A program made the position numbers and the translations under genes. The notes under the pieces are model-generated. The model was not told the origin of the DNA and did not search any database. It saw only the letters and a program-made list of their open reading frames with translations. A stretch of 64,000 nt of DNA from NCBI GenBank assembly GCA_963839175.1, contig CAWIUB010000033.1, positions 69,281 through 133,280 of the forward strand, read 5' to 3'. Below, one piece after another: positions 51,405-59,841 of this stretch. Every line of letters starts with the position of its first letter. The stretch's first letter is position 1. The DNA is from CAWIUB01 sp963839175. GTDB taxonomy: Bacteria; Actinomycetota; Actinomycetes; Mycobacteriales; Jatrophihabitantaceae.

Positions 51405-53015
51405 GTGGCCGGATCGGCGGACGCTGTTACCGAAATTCCGTTGGAGACTCGGCATTTCGAGGATCTCGGCGGCTACCTGTCCGAGCCGATGATCGAGCGG
51501 GTGCGTGTGGCGCAGCGACACGCCGGTGAGCTGCTGGGTGGGCGGACGGTGTGGATGGTGAACTCCACCGCTGTCGGTGGTGGAGTTGCGCAGCTGCTTC
51601 GTACGCTGCTGCCGTACTGGAGAGGCGCCGGGATCGACGTGCGGTGGGTAGTGGTCCGCGGTTCTGGCGAGTTCTTCCGGGTGACTAAGCGCTTCCATAA
51701 CCATCTGCAAGGCCAGCCAGGCTCTGGAGACGTGCTCGGGATCGACGAGCTTCGGACGCTTGACCGAGCTGCCCACGAGCACGCCGGGGCGCTGGCGTCC
51801 CTGCTGGCCCGGGGGACGTGGTGGTGCTGAACGACCCGCAGACGGCTGCCATGTCGGTGCCGCTGGAGCGGGTTGGCGCGACGGTCATTTGGTGCTGCCA
51901 CGTGGGCATCGATCTCGGACAACGAGTTTTCGCGGAACGCGTGGACGGGCCTGAGGCCTCGGCTGGCCGGTGTGCGCGGCTTCGTGTTCAGCCGCTACAC
52001 CTTCCTGCCGGAGTGGTTGGGCGGGGCGGAGACGGCAATCGTGACGCCGGGCATCGACCCCGGGTCGACGAAGAGTCTGCCGATGTCGGATGAGGCCGCT
52101 CGGGCGATTTTGCAGCACCTTGGGCTGGCCGCCGGAGTCTCGCCGGTCACTGCGCGCTACCAGTGCACGGGTGGGTCGACGGCGACGCTGGCCGCTGGTC
52201 CCACGGTGCTGGACTCGGACGGGGCGCCGGACTGGGGCCGGGACCCGGTCGTGGTCTCGCTGGCTCGGTGGGACCGCATCAAGGACCCGCTGGGGATCCT
52301 GGACGGCTTCCTCGACCGGGTGTTCGCAGCCACCGACGCGCACCTGCTTCTCGCCGGCCCGGACGCGCGGCAGGTCGCCGATGACCCGGAAGCCGAAGCC
52401 GTGCTCGGCGAGGTTCGCGAACGCTGGCGGCGGCTGCCACCCCCGGCGCGGGCCCGGATTCATGTCGCCTGCCTTCCGCTCACCTCGCCCGAGGAGAACG
52501 CCGCGATGGTCAACGCGATCCAGTCTCTGGCCGCGGTGGTGGTCAAGAAGAGCTTGCAGGAGGGGTTCGGCCTGGGAGTGACCGAGGCGATGTGGAAGGC
52601 CCGTCCGGTCGTCGCCAGCGCGGTCGGGGGTCATCTCGAGCAGGTCCAGCATCTGCACAGTGGGCTGCTGGTCGCAGACCCTGCCGACGTTGCCGCGTTC
52701 GGCGACGCGGTCGTCGAGCTTCTGCGGGAACCGCCGCTGGCCGCCCGGCTCGGCCGGACCGCACGCGAACGGGTTCGTGCCCTGTTTCTCAACGACCGGC
52801 ACTTCCTGCGCTGGGTCGAGGTCTTCGACTCGGCGCTCGACCAGCCTGACCGGTGCCACCAGCTCAGCGGGCCTCACCACGGGCCTGCCGGCGCAAGCCT
52901 CGCACGGCGGCGGAACGCGCCGTCTTGCCGACCACGACGACCTGACCGGCCTGTGGAACCGTCGGCGCTTCGAGAAGGAACTCGACCGCGTCACGACAAA
53001 ACGCCGAGCGCCTAG
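51405..53015 (+). pseudogene. TreT-like trehalose synthase (GT4 glycosyltransferase), two compensating frameshifts
   Basis: GTG 51405 begins VTEIPLETRHFEDLGGYLSE and VNSTAVGGGVAQLLRTLLPY, the N-terminus of ADP-glucose-utilising TreT enzymes. A one-G loss in a G-run near 51815 shifts the frame (stop at 51828). The next frame continues VVVLNDPQTAAMSVPLERVG up to about 51915, where a gained base restores the first frame: FSRYTFLPEWLGGAETAIVT, VVVSLARWDRIKDPLGILDG and KKSLQEGFGLGVTEAMWKAR (nucleotide-sugar Glu). Similarity ends near 52857; the open frame runs on to 53015. Would make trehalose from glucose and a nucleotide-glucose. Confidence 0.75.
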
Positions 53016-53422
53016 CGCTTCTGTCCATCGACGTGGACCGATACAACCAGGTGATCCAGCGGCACGGTGCCGTCGCCGCGGAGGAAGTGATCCGGAGCAT
53101 CTCGCACATCCTCGCGAAGTGCCTTCGACCCAACGACACGCTGGCTCGAATGGGAGGCGACGAGTTCGCCGCCGTGCTCCGCGACACGACCCCTCAGCTC
53201 GTCCAGAGCCTCGCCGACGGGCTGTGCACGGCCGTGCGCGAGCAGCCACACCCCACCGGCTCCAGCCAGGTACACGCCACCATCAGCATCGGTGCCGCCT
53301 TCTTCGACGCCGGCACCCAGACCCACCACGACGCGCTGATCGCCGCCGACGCGGCCCTCTACCAGGCCAAGGTCGCCGGCGGCGACCGCGCCATCATGCA
53401 GCAGCCCTCGCACGGCGCCTAG
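52909..53422 (+). pseudogene. diguanylate cyclase GGDEF domain, truncated and frameshifted
   Basis: TRRLADHDDLTGLWNRRRFE in one frame is the usual GGDEF entry; the register changes near 52985 and the next frame gives LALLSIDVDRYNQVIQRHG, LARMGGDEFAAVLRD (intact GGDEF signature) and DALIAADAALYQAKVAGGDR, ending at 53422. No sensory N-terminal domain precedes it, as the TreT-like remnant abuts. If read through, the domain would make c-di-GMP. Confidence 0.78.
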
Positions 53423-53584
53423 TGCAGCGCCCCGGTGATCCAGCGGAGGCTCAGATCCAGGCGCTGGGGACACAGTCGCCGGTCACCGCATGTACAGCCA
53501 TCGAACAGCAAACATCACAGCAACGCCGCCGCACATCCAGCCGCCGCGGCACGCGGCAGCCCAGTGGAACAGGACGGCTTTTGG

Positions 53585-53870
53585 CTACCCCGGTCGCGGC
53601 GCGGGGCTGAACGGCGGGTACCGGTCCGTGATCAGGACCAACGCGTAGCCGCTCACCCGTTGTGCCAGCAGATGACCCCTTCCACGACATCAAAGATGCC
53701 CCGCGAACACCGGCCGGGTGAACAGGATGGTGAACCACGCGACAATTGACCACGACCATCGCGGCGATGTCGGGGAACCGCAGCACCATGTAGTGCGGGA
53801 TAGCCACAAAACCATTCCACCGGCGGCAGCCACCGGTCCAGTCGCGTCCCGCATCAGGGGTAGCGGTAGC
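53585..53870 (-). pseudogene. DUF4389 membrane protein remnant with several frameshifts
   Basis: Read on the minus strand, pieces of the DUF4389 consensus appear in order but in different frames: FVAIPHYMVLRFPDIAAMVV, then IVAWFTILFTRPVFAGHL, then FDVVEGVICWHNG, then VSGYALVLITDRYPPFS and a TAG stop at 53585. At least three frame changes separate them. Family members are actinobacterial membrane proteins of unknown function. Confidence 0.65.
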
Positions 53871-54449
53871 CGGCGTACCCGCGTCGCTCGTGCACAACGA
53901 GAAGGTCCTCGGATGAGCCTCCACAGGCGCAAGTCACACATCCTGACATCGACATGAGCGATAGTTGGCAGCAAGCTCCGCCGCGTGGAACTGCTCTCAC
54001 AGAAGCTTTCATATGGGCGGCTCGAATGCGCGGGTCACCGTATAGGAGAGCGTCCAGATCGACGGCTCGGGTGCGCTGGCGGCAGGCTTCGCGGCGATGG
54101 TCGAAGGCGGCGTCACCTGACCCTTTCTGCATACCTATGCAGCGCTTGCCAGTTCATCCAACGCCCGCTATTGCCGCTAGCGGGCGACGATGGCGCCGCC
54201 GCCATTGTTGATCTTGTACTGGTAGGGGTCGCAGGGTCGCTCCGGCGAGGGGTGCCGGTCACCAGCTCAGCTCCCAGCCGGTAGAGCTGTTCGTCTCCGG
54301 CCGAGAGCCAACCCGCGCATCGCATTGGCTGGCTTCGACGAACCGCCGCGGATGCATGGCTCACACTCCGACCGGCGTGCAAGTTCACATGTCTCAGCGA
54401 ACATTTCGCGAACTCGCGCGCTTCGGGGAAGAGCGACGACGGACCAGGG
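53871..54449. other. decayed stretch with short protein-like fragments
   Basis: 579 bp without an intact gene. On the minus strand an ATG near 53955 opens MSGCVTCACGGSSEDLLVVH and runs to a stop at 53854. Further up, GDEQLYRLGAELVTGTP and, one frame over, CDPYQYKINNGGGAIVAR end at a TAG at 54177, looking like the C-terminus of an unidentified protein. A 7-bp hairpin (CCCGCTA/TAGCGGG, 54164-54184) overlaps that stop. I cannot name any of these. Confidence 0.3.
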
Positions 54450-54585
54450 GAGTGGATGCCGCCCGACAAGCGCTACCGGTGCAGGTACGACGAACGCTCC
54501 GCCACCATCCTCGCCACAACCACATCGACGTGACCGCCGCCGACAAAGCCACCATGACCGCTGTGCTGACCCGCTGCCGAGCGCG
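54450..54585 (+). pseudogene. DUF1524-type HNH nuclease, C-terminal remnant
   Basis: EWMPPDKRYRCRYDERSATI in one frame is followed, after a shift, by HIDVTAADKATMTAVLTRC. Together they resemble the end of actinobacterial secreted DUF1524/HNH proteins (W-x-PP-D-x-Y-x-C-x-Y ... VT-x-E-K-x-x-M). The catalytic part upstream is missing. Followed after about 105 bp by the wall-hydrolase gene. Confidence 0.45.
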
Positions 54586-54691
54586 TCCGCGCCCTCCGCG
54601 AGCCCGGAAGTCCGGGCTCGCTGTCGTTTCCGGCCGCATCGAAGGCACTTGTGCCGAGTGAAGCCCTGTCACTCGAGCCACGGAGAGCCGC

Positions 54692-56288
54692 ATGAGTCGC
54701 CGACGCAGTCGCCTGCCGAAAGGCGCGCGCACCGCCGCCCGGATCCTGAGGTTCCTTGGCGCCGGCGGCACCGGCACCCTGCTCATCGTCTGCCTCGTCG
54801 TGGCTTTCACCGCCATTGGCAGCAAATATGTGTCCACCGCCTCCGGTCAGACCGCATGCGAGCTGCCCGATCGCACCGGCGTTCCCGGGGTCGAAGTATT
54901 CGGCGATTCGACTCTGCTCGGACTCGCGCATGCCCTGCCGGACACCCTCGCCGGTGGGAAGCTCGTCGAGGATGTCAAGCCGGGCCGCACCGCGCAGCAG
55001 GGCGAGAACGTCCTCAACGACCTACCCGACTCGGTCCCGGGCGTCTTCGTCATCTCCCTGGCCGAGGACGACGCCAGCAGCAACACCGCCTATACCGCCC
55101 GGATCGACGAACTGAGGCTGCTGCTGTCCGGTCGCACCGTCTACTGGATCACTGCCCCCGGCAAAGACGCCTACACCGCGATCGTCAACGCCGAGAACAG
55201 CGCCGACCCCGGCAACCCTGAGTTAGCCGGCGGATGGCACATCGTCGACTTCGCCGGCTCGGTCAAGCAGCACCCGGATTGGTGGAGCGGCAGACCGACT
55301 GCGGCGGGCCTGAAGAACCTCGCCCAGACCCTCAGCAGCCAAATCACACCGGCTACCACCGGTGGCTCCGCAGGCCCGGGCAGCGCCAATGGCATCACCG
55401 TCACCTCGACCGTCGACGCCGGCGACAGGTTCACGCTCACCGGCGAGCGCTTGACCAATGCGCAGACGATCGTCTCGGTCGGCGTCGGGATGGGCGTGCC
55501 CGCGCGAGGCGAGATCATCGCAATCGCCACCGCAATCTTGGAAAGCAGGCTAGTCAACCTCGGCGGCGGCGACCGAGACTCGGTCGGGCTATTCCAGCAA
55601 CGCCCCTCCCAAGGATGGGGCACACCGGAGCAACTTCACACCCCGACATACGCAGCCGACGGCCTTCTACACCCGCCTACTGCAGGTGCCGGGCTGGCAG
55701 GACATGGCGCTGACCGACGCCGCCCAGGCGGTGCAGCGTTCTGCCTACCCCGACGCCTACGTGCAGTGGGAGCAGTCCGCCACCGTGATCGTGGCCGCCC
55801 TGCGCGGCCAGCACGCGACCGGCTGCGGGCCACAGGTCACCGTGCCCGGCAACCCGAAAGCGCAGGTCGCCGTCGACGCCGCGCTGTCCCAGCTCGGCGT
55901 CCCGTACTCCTACGCCGGTGGCGACTTGCAAGGCCCGACTCTCGGCGTGTGCGAGCCGGACACCGACGGATGGAATGACTGCCACATCGTCGGTTTCGAT
56001 TGTTCCGGGCTCATGCTCTACGCCTGGGGCAGGGCCGAGGTCACCGTCCCGCACTACACGGTCGCTATGTGGAACGATCCCGCCTTCGTCCACATCACCG
56101 ACACGAGCCAGCTCCAGCCCGGCGACATGATGATGTTCGAGGGGTCCCCGCCCGGTCACACCGGCATGTTCATCGGCAATGGGCAGCTCGTCGACGCGCC
56201 TCACTCCGGCTCGGTCGTCAAGATCGAGTCGGTCAACGACCGCTGGTACGCGCAGAACTACACCGGCGCCCTGCGCCCGAAGGTGTGA
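54692..56288 (+). pseudogene. multidomain wall hydrolase (SGNH-like, lysozyme-like, NlpC/P60), single frameshift
   Basis: ATG 54692 (GGAG upstream). An Arg-rich N-terminus and one TM helix (about 24-45), then an SGNH-hydrolase-like segment (VEVFGDSTLLGLAHAL), then a lysozyme-like core (IIAIATAILESRLVNLGGGD, SVGLFQQRPSQGWG). Near 55660 the frame shifts; the next frame continues FYTRLLQVPGWQDMALTDAA and contains a C40 peptidase: HIVGFDCSGLMLYAWGR (Cys) and PPGHTGMFIGNGQLVDAP (His), ending at 56288. The lysozyme plus P60 pair is the standard conjugation-associated wall hydrolase of actinobacterial integrative elements. One base stands between this and an intact gene. Confidence 0.82.
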
Positions 56289-56294
56289 CCGGCG

Positions 56295-56933
56295 ATGACC
56301 ACGCCTCGACAGCGCATGCTTGTGGCCAGCGCCGCGCTCGCTGGCCTGCTCGTCGCTGGCTGCAGCACCCACCAGCACCACCCCGCCAGCCGCACCACGA
56401 CCCCGGTGCGGCCCGGCCGGCCGGCCGGGCCGCCAACCGGCGCCCGGCCGCCAGTGATTCCGACGGAATTACCCGGCGTCACGCGCGGGGGCCGCACCCT
56501 CGACCCCGCCCCCGCCACGGCGGTCATCCCACCGGCTGCCGGGGCAAGCGCGAACGCCGTCGGCACGGCCCGAGCCTGGTCCATCGCAGCTAACTCCAGC
56601 TCCTACCTCGACCCGAATCCCGGGTCCTGGACCGTGCGCGCCCAGCCCTTCGTCACCAGCGCCGAGGCGCGCGCCGAGAGGGCGCAGCATGCCGGCAGCG
56701 GAGGGAGCATCTGGGCACAGATCCAGGCGGGAAAATGCGTCACCGGCCTGCGCGACCTGGCGGCGTTCATCCCCAGCGACGCTCCCTCTGGGCCCGACCT
56801 GCACATCGTCTACATCTCGGCGACGGTCGCGCTCACCTGCGCCAGCGGCGCCGTCCACCTCTCCAAGTTCGCCGCCCAACTCACCGTCGAGCGGGTGACC
56901 GGCCGTTGGTTCGTCGCCCTCGTCCGCCACTGA
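56295..56933 (+). CDS. lipoprotein of integrative-element type
   Basis: 212 aa. Signal peptide with lipobox LAGLLVAGC (Cys22) predicts export and lipid anchoring. A Pro/Thr/Arg-rich linker (about 25-85) leads to a C-terminal domain of about 120 residues (ARAWSIAANSSSYLDPNPGS... ending ERVTGRWFVALVRH) that resembles the NTF2-like accessory domains of transfer proteins in fold pattern only. Starts seven bases after the wall-hydrolase stop, so probably the same operon. Confidence 0.72.
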   Translation: MTTPRQRMLVASAALAGLLVAGCSTHQHHPASRTTTPVRPGRPAGPPTGARPPVIPTELPGVTRGGRTLDPAPATAVIPPAAGASANAVGTARAWSIAANSSSYLDPNPGSWTVRAQPFVTSAEARAERAQHAGSGGSIWAQIQAGKCVTGLRDLAAFIPSDAPSGPDLHIVYISATVALTCASGAVHLSKFAAQLTVERVTGRWFVALVRH

Positions 56934-56964
56934 AGCAAGGCACCCCCGGAAAGGAACCACCCTG

Positions 56965-57618
56965 ATGGCCGCACTCGTCGTCAACATCGTCCTGATCCTC
57001 GCCGTGCTCGTGCTGCTCGTGACCTGGGCTGTCGGCGGCACCCGGCGCCGCCGACAGGACCGCCGACAGCACGCCGAGGAGCGCAAGCTAATCCTGCAGG
57101 CCTTCCTCGGCGCCGCGTCGGCCGCGCCCGCCGCCACCCCGGAACCCACCGCTCCTGCGGCGACCGCGGCCACGGCCAGCGGGCAACAGCTCGACACCGC
57201 CTCGACCGCCGCGCTGCTCGACCTGCTCGAGGACCGCCGCCCGGCCCACCGCGGACTGTTCGCCGGCCTCGTCAACGGCCCCCGCGCCATCTGGACGGCC
57301 GCCGCTCAAGCCGGGCAGAGCGTCGGTCGCCGCACGACGGGGCAGACCCCCGCCGTCGAGGAGGTCGGACCGGAGCTCTACCGCGAGGCCGCCGCCGAGC
57401 TGGTCGACATACACGCCCACGATCCCCGCGACGCCCACAGCCAGTACCGCTGCTACGCGCACGCCGTGGGCGACCCCACGCTCGCCGCGCTCTACGTCCG
57501 CTCAACGGCCTACAGCACCTACGCCGAGCACGACCAGGTCCGCCAGGTCGTCGAGCAGATCACCGGCACCGCTCAGCCCCCGGAAGTGTCAGATGACGCT
57601 GCGACCATCGCCACGTGA
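56965..57618 (+). CDS. single-TM membrane protein, unknown function
   Basis: 217 aa; AAAGGA precedes the start. One N-terminal TM helix (residues 4-24, VVNIVLILAVLVLLVTWAVG), an Arg-rich stop-transfer segment, an Ala/Pro/Thr linker and a helical C-terminal domain with PELYREAAAELVDIHAHDPR and CYAHAVGDPTLAALYVR. Third gene in a row of envelope proteins with the wall hydrolase and lipoprotein, which suggests a transfer-apparatus module (inference). Confidence 0.65.
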   Translation: MAALVVNIVLILAVLVLLVTWAVGGTRRRRQDRRQHAEERKLILQAFLGAASAAPAATPEPTAPAATAATASGQQLDTASTAALLDLLEDRRPAHRGLFAGLVNGPRAIWTAAAQAGQSVGRRTTGQTPAVEEVGPELYREAAAELVDIHAHDPRDAHSQYRCYAHAVGDPTLAALYVRSTAYSTYAEHDQVRQVVEQITGTAQPPEVSDDAATIAT

Positions 57619-58122
57619 TCGGGGTCGACCTGCCGCCCAAGGTCGAGGCCTTCGCCGTCCGCACCCCGACCGCCTGGTAGTGGATCGGATCACTGTCCGA
57701 CGAGGTACCTGATCACGCAGCTGGGCGGCGGTCCAAGCTGCGCACCGTCCGGGTGCACCGTTACGTGTGCGAACTGTAGTGGGGGAAGCTCGGCGCAGTG
57801 GAGAAGGCGCTGCACACCTGCGAGGAGACCTCCTGCGTGGGGCGGACCCACCTCTACCCGGGAAGCCAGGCGGCCAACCTCGCGCAGATGGCGGCACGGC
57901 CGCTGTGCCGGCCGCTACCACCGCGGGCTGGCCGACGCGAGGGGAGCAGGCGGCCGGGCCCGGGCGATCCGTGCCGCCCTCTGCGACGGGTACAACCCCG
58001 GTGCGCTGCAGGCGGCGCTGGCCGCCGGCGACCGCACCGGCTGCAACTCGTCCTCTTCTAGCCGCGACTCGCTGGCATCGAAGCTTGACCACCCGCGCCT
58101 GCCCCGGACACGGATCGCAGCC
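57619..58122 (+). other. decayed stretch with frameshifted small ORF
   Basis: 504 bp. Fragments in order are VDLPPKVEAFAVRTPTAW followed by a stop, KLRTVRVHRYVCEL and a stop, then ALHTCEETSCVGRTHLYPG and, after a frame change near 57905, GRYHRGLADARGAGGRARAI and LCDGYNPGALQAALAAGD. This reads like one or two small cysteine-containing genes broken by stops and a shift. Not recognised further. Confidence 0.4.
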
Positions 58123-58401
58123 ATGTCCCACGCCGACGACCGCTACGACTCCATGACCGGCAGCACCGACGCGACCGAGCTGGCGACCCCGGTGGAGACC
58201 GCCGAGTTGCGCGGCGAGGCACTCGTGTGGCAGATGATGCTGCACCAGGCCTGCGCCCAGATCAGCAACCTCGCTGCCCACCCTCACGGTCGCCTACGTC
58301 GCCGCGCGCTCGACGTCGTCGCCGAGCACTTGCGCTCGGCCGAGAAGCACACCCCCAGCCGCAAGGAGCGACATCATGACCACCGCCTGTGCCACCACTG
58401 A
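58123..58401 (+). CDS. small hypothetical protein preceding the ParB-like gene
   Basis: 92 aa from ATG 58123. The centre is helical (ELRGEALVWQMMLHQACAQI...), followed by HGRLRRRALDVVAEHLRSAE. The last ten codons overlap the start of the ParB-like gene and supply its AAGGAG ribosome-binding site. The same frame is open upstream through decayed sequence, so the protein could once have been longer. Confidence 0.5.
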   Translation: MSHADDRYDSMTGSTDATELATPVETAELRGEALVWQMMLHQACAQISNLAAHPHGRLRRRALDVVAEHLRSAEKHTPSRKERHHDHRLCHH

Positions 58402-58730
58402 CCCGTACATCGCCGCTCTGCGGGCCGGCGACCTGTTCGCCGATCCCGCCTACCAGCGCGACCTCGACGCGACCCGCGTGGAGCGCATGAGCAGCGAACT
58501 CGACCGCACGCTGCTCGGCTTGCTCGAGGTGTCCGCCCGCGACGACGGCCGATACGCGATCATCGACGGCCAGCACCGGTGGGCCGTGGTCCGGTTCGCC
58601 GGCGGCGACGACGCCCACCTCGTCTGCCAGGTCCACACACCGGCTTGAGCATCGAGGACGAGGCCCGGCTGTTCTACGAGATCGACACCGGCCGGAAGAC
58701 GCTGAGCTGGTGGGACCGCTGGCGTGCCCG
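58376..58730 (+). pseudogene. ParB/Srx-domain protein, frameshifted and truncated
   Basis: ATG 58376 after AAGGAGCGAC. The frame contains FADPAYQRDLDATRVERMSS and YAIIDGQHRWAVVR, the ParB/sulfiredoxin-type nucleotide-binding motif (DGxHR variant DGQHR), and reaches VCQVHTPA and a stop at 58648. In the neighbouring frame it continues GLSIEDEARLFYEIDTGRKT and LSWWDRWRARR. The shift lies in a CACACACC run, two bases too long. After about 58730 similarity stops. Confidence 0.7.
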
Positions 58731-58878
58731 CCGCGCGTGCGCCGAGGTCGCTTTGACTGCTTGCTCAGCCCGAGCCCTGCGGGTCAGTCGTACCGCGCCG
58801 TCACGCCGTGGTGCATCCACATGTGAGCACAGCAGGGTCAAGGAGGTCACAGGGCGCCGACGGATACGAAAAGCCCGT

Positions 58879-59043
58879 TCAGCGATCGACCGGCTCGAAG
58901 CCGTCGCTGGTCTCGTCGACAGCGGCGCCGCAGTTTGGGCAGTGATCCAGGGCGGCGTCTTCGCGCATCCGTCCGCAGTTCTGGCAGACGAAGCGAAGCC
59001 AGCACACCGGGTCGCCGGCGTCGGGCGGGAGATCGTCGTCCAT
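58879..59043 (-). CDS. small zinc-ribbon protein
   Basis: 54 aa from ATG 59043: MDDDLPPDAGDPVCWLRFVC, then QNCGRMREDAALDHCPNCGA, then an acidic tail to the stop at 58879. Two Cys-x-x-Cys pairs (CQNC and CPNC) 17 residues apart form a classic zinc ribbon. An AGAGG lies 17 bases upstream, nearer to an out-of-frame ATG at 59051, so the exact start is open. Function unknown; small ribbons of this type can bind RNA polymerase or ribosomes. Confidence 0.62.
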   Translation of the reverse strand: MDDDLPPDAGDPVCWLRFVCQNCGRMREDAALDHCPNCGAAVDETSDGFEPVDR

Positions 59044-59358
59044 GTCTTCATTGTGGCACCTCTCGTTGGCGGGCGACCCGATCGATGCTGTGTGGCTGGG
59101 CGCAGCAGACCCCCGCGGGTGCCTCGACGATGACCGTCGTGGGTGAGTAGAGCGTGTCGACGGGCCTTCTGTCGGCGCTGGTCGCTCAGGCTTTGGCGGG
59201 TGGCCCGATCGCTTCGGTGACGCAACCTACGCGCGGTACCTACCGGAAACCGCGGAGATCGCGGCCCCGGATTCTGGCTCGACCTTGCCGCTGCGCAGCC
59301 GCGCGGGAGTGGGCACCGGCGGCAGGACATGCGGTGAACACCGAACCCGGCGAACGGA
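59044..59358. other. 315-bp spacer, nothing recognised
   Basis: No convincing coding frame on either strand and no clear repeat. It should hold the promoter of the minus-strand zinc-ribbon gene and the 3' end region of the membrane-protein/GH15 transcript. Confidence 0.4.
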
Positions 59359-59841
59359 TCAGCGGGCCAGGGTGAGGAAGGCCGCGATGATCGTGCCATA
59401 GGCGACGTGCGCGACCAGGCTGACCACGGGCGTTTGCAAGCCATAGTTGCGGGCCATGAATCCGGGTGGCTCGAGCAGCGCGACCGTTCCCGCGTCGGAG
59501 AACGGTGTGCCCATACGGGGGTGCACCAGCGGGAGCAGCACGTTGATCAGGACCGTGCCGGCGAACAGTCCTTGACCCAGTCCGAACAGCGCTCCGAGCC
59601 ACCAGTCGTGCCGGCCGAGCACGATGAACAACGCGTAGTAGCCCAGCGCGAAGATCTGTCCCATGACGAAGTGGGCCAGGTAGCCGATAGCCTTCGCCCG
59701 TGCCCGGTCCGCCGTGATCGCGGTGCCGAGCAGGAACGGCAGGTCTATGCGGGTCAGGTGGAACTCACTAGCCGTGCGCAGCACGGTGGTCAGCACCAGG
59801 GTGCCGGCGAAGCCACCGGCGAGCGCCGGCCACACGCTCAC
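59359..59841 (-). CDS. four-TM membrane protein coupled to GH15
   Basis: 160 aa from GTG 59841, overlapping the GH15 stop as GTGA. TM segments at about 5-20, 50-75, 80-105 and 138-158; HFVMGQIFALGYYALFIVLG and GALFGLGQGLFAGTVLINVLLP are the most hydrophobic. The Gly-rich helices and conserved-looking His/Pro (PLVHPRMG) resemble small actinobacterial membrane proteins of unknown function. Translational coupling suggests a joint role with the hydrolase. Confidence 0.7.
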   Translation of the reverse strand: MSVWPALAGGFAGTLVLTTVLRTASEFHLTRIDLPFLLGTAITADRARAKAIGYLAHFVMGQIFALGYYALFIVLGRHDWWLGALFGLGQGLFAGTVLINVLLPLVHPRMGTPFSDAGTVALLEPPGFMARNYGLQTPVVSLVAHVAYGTIIAAFLTLAR

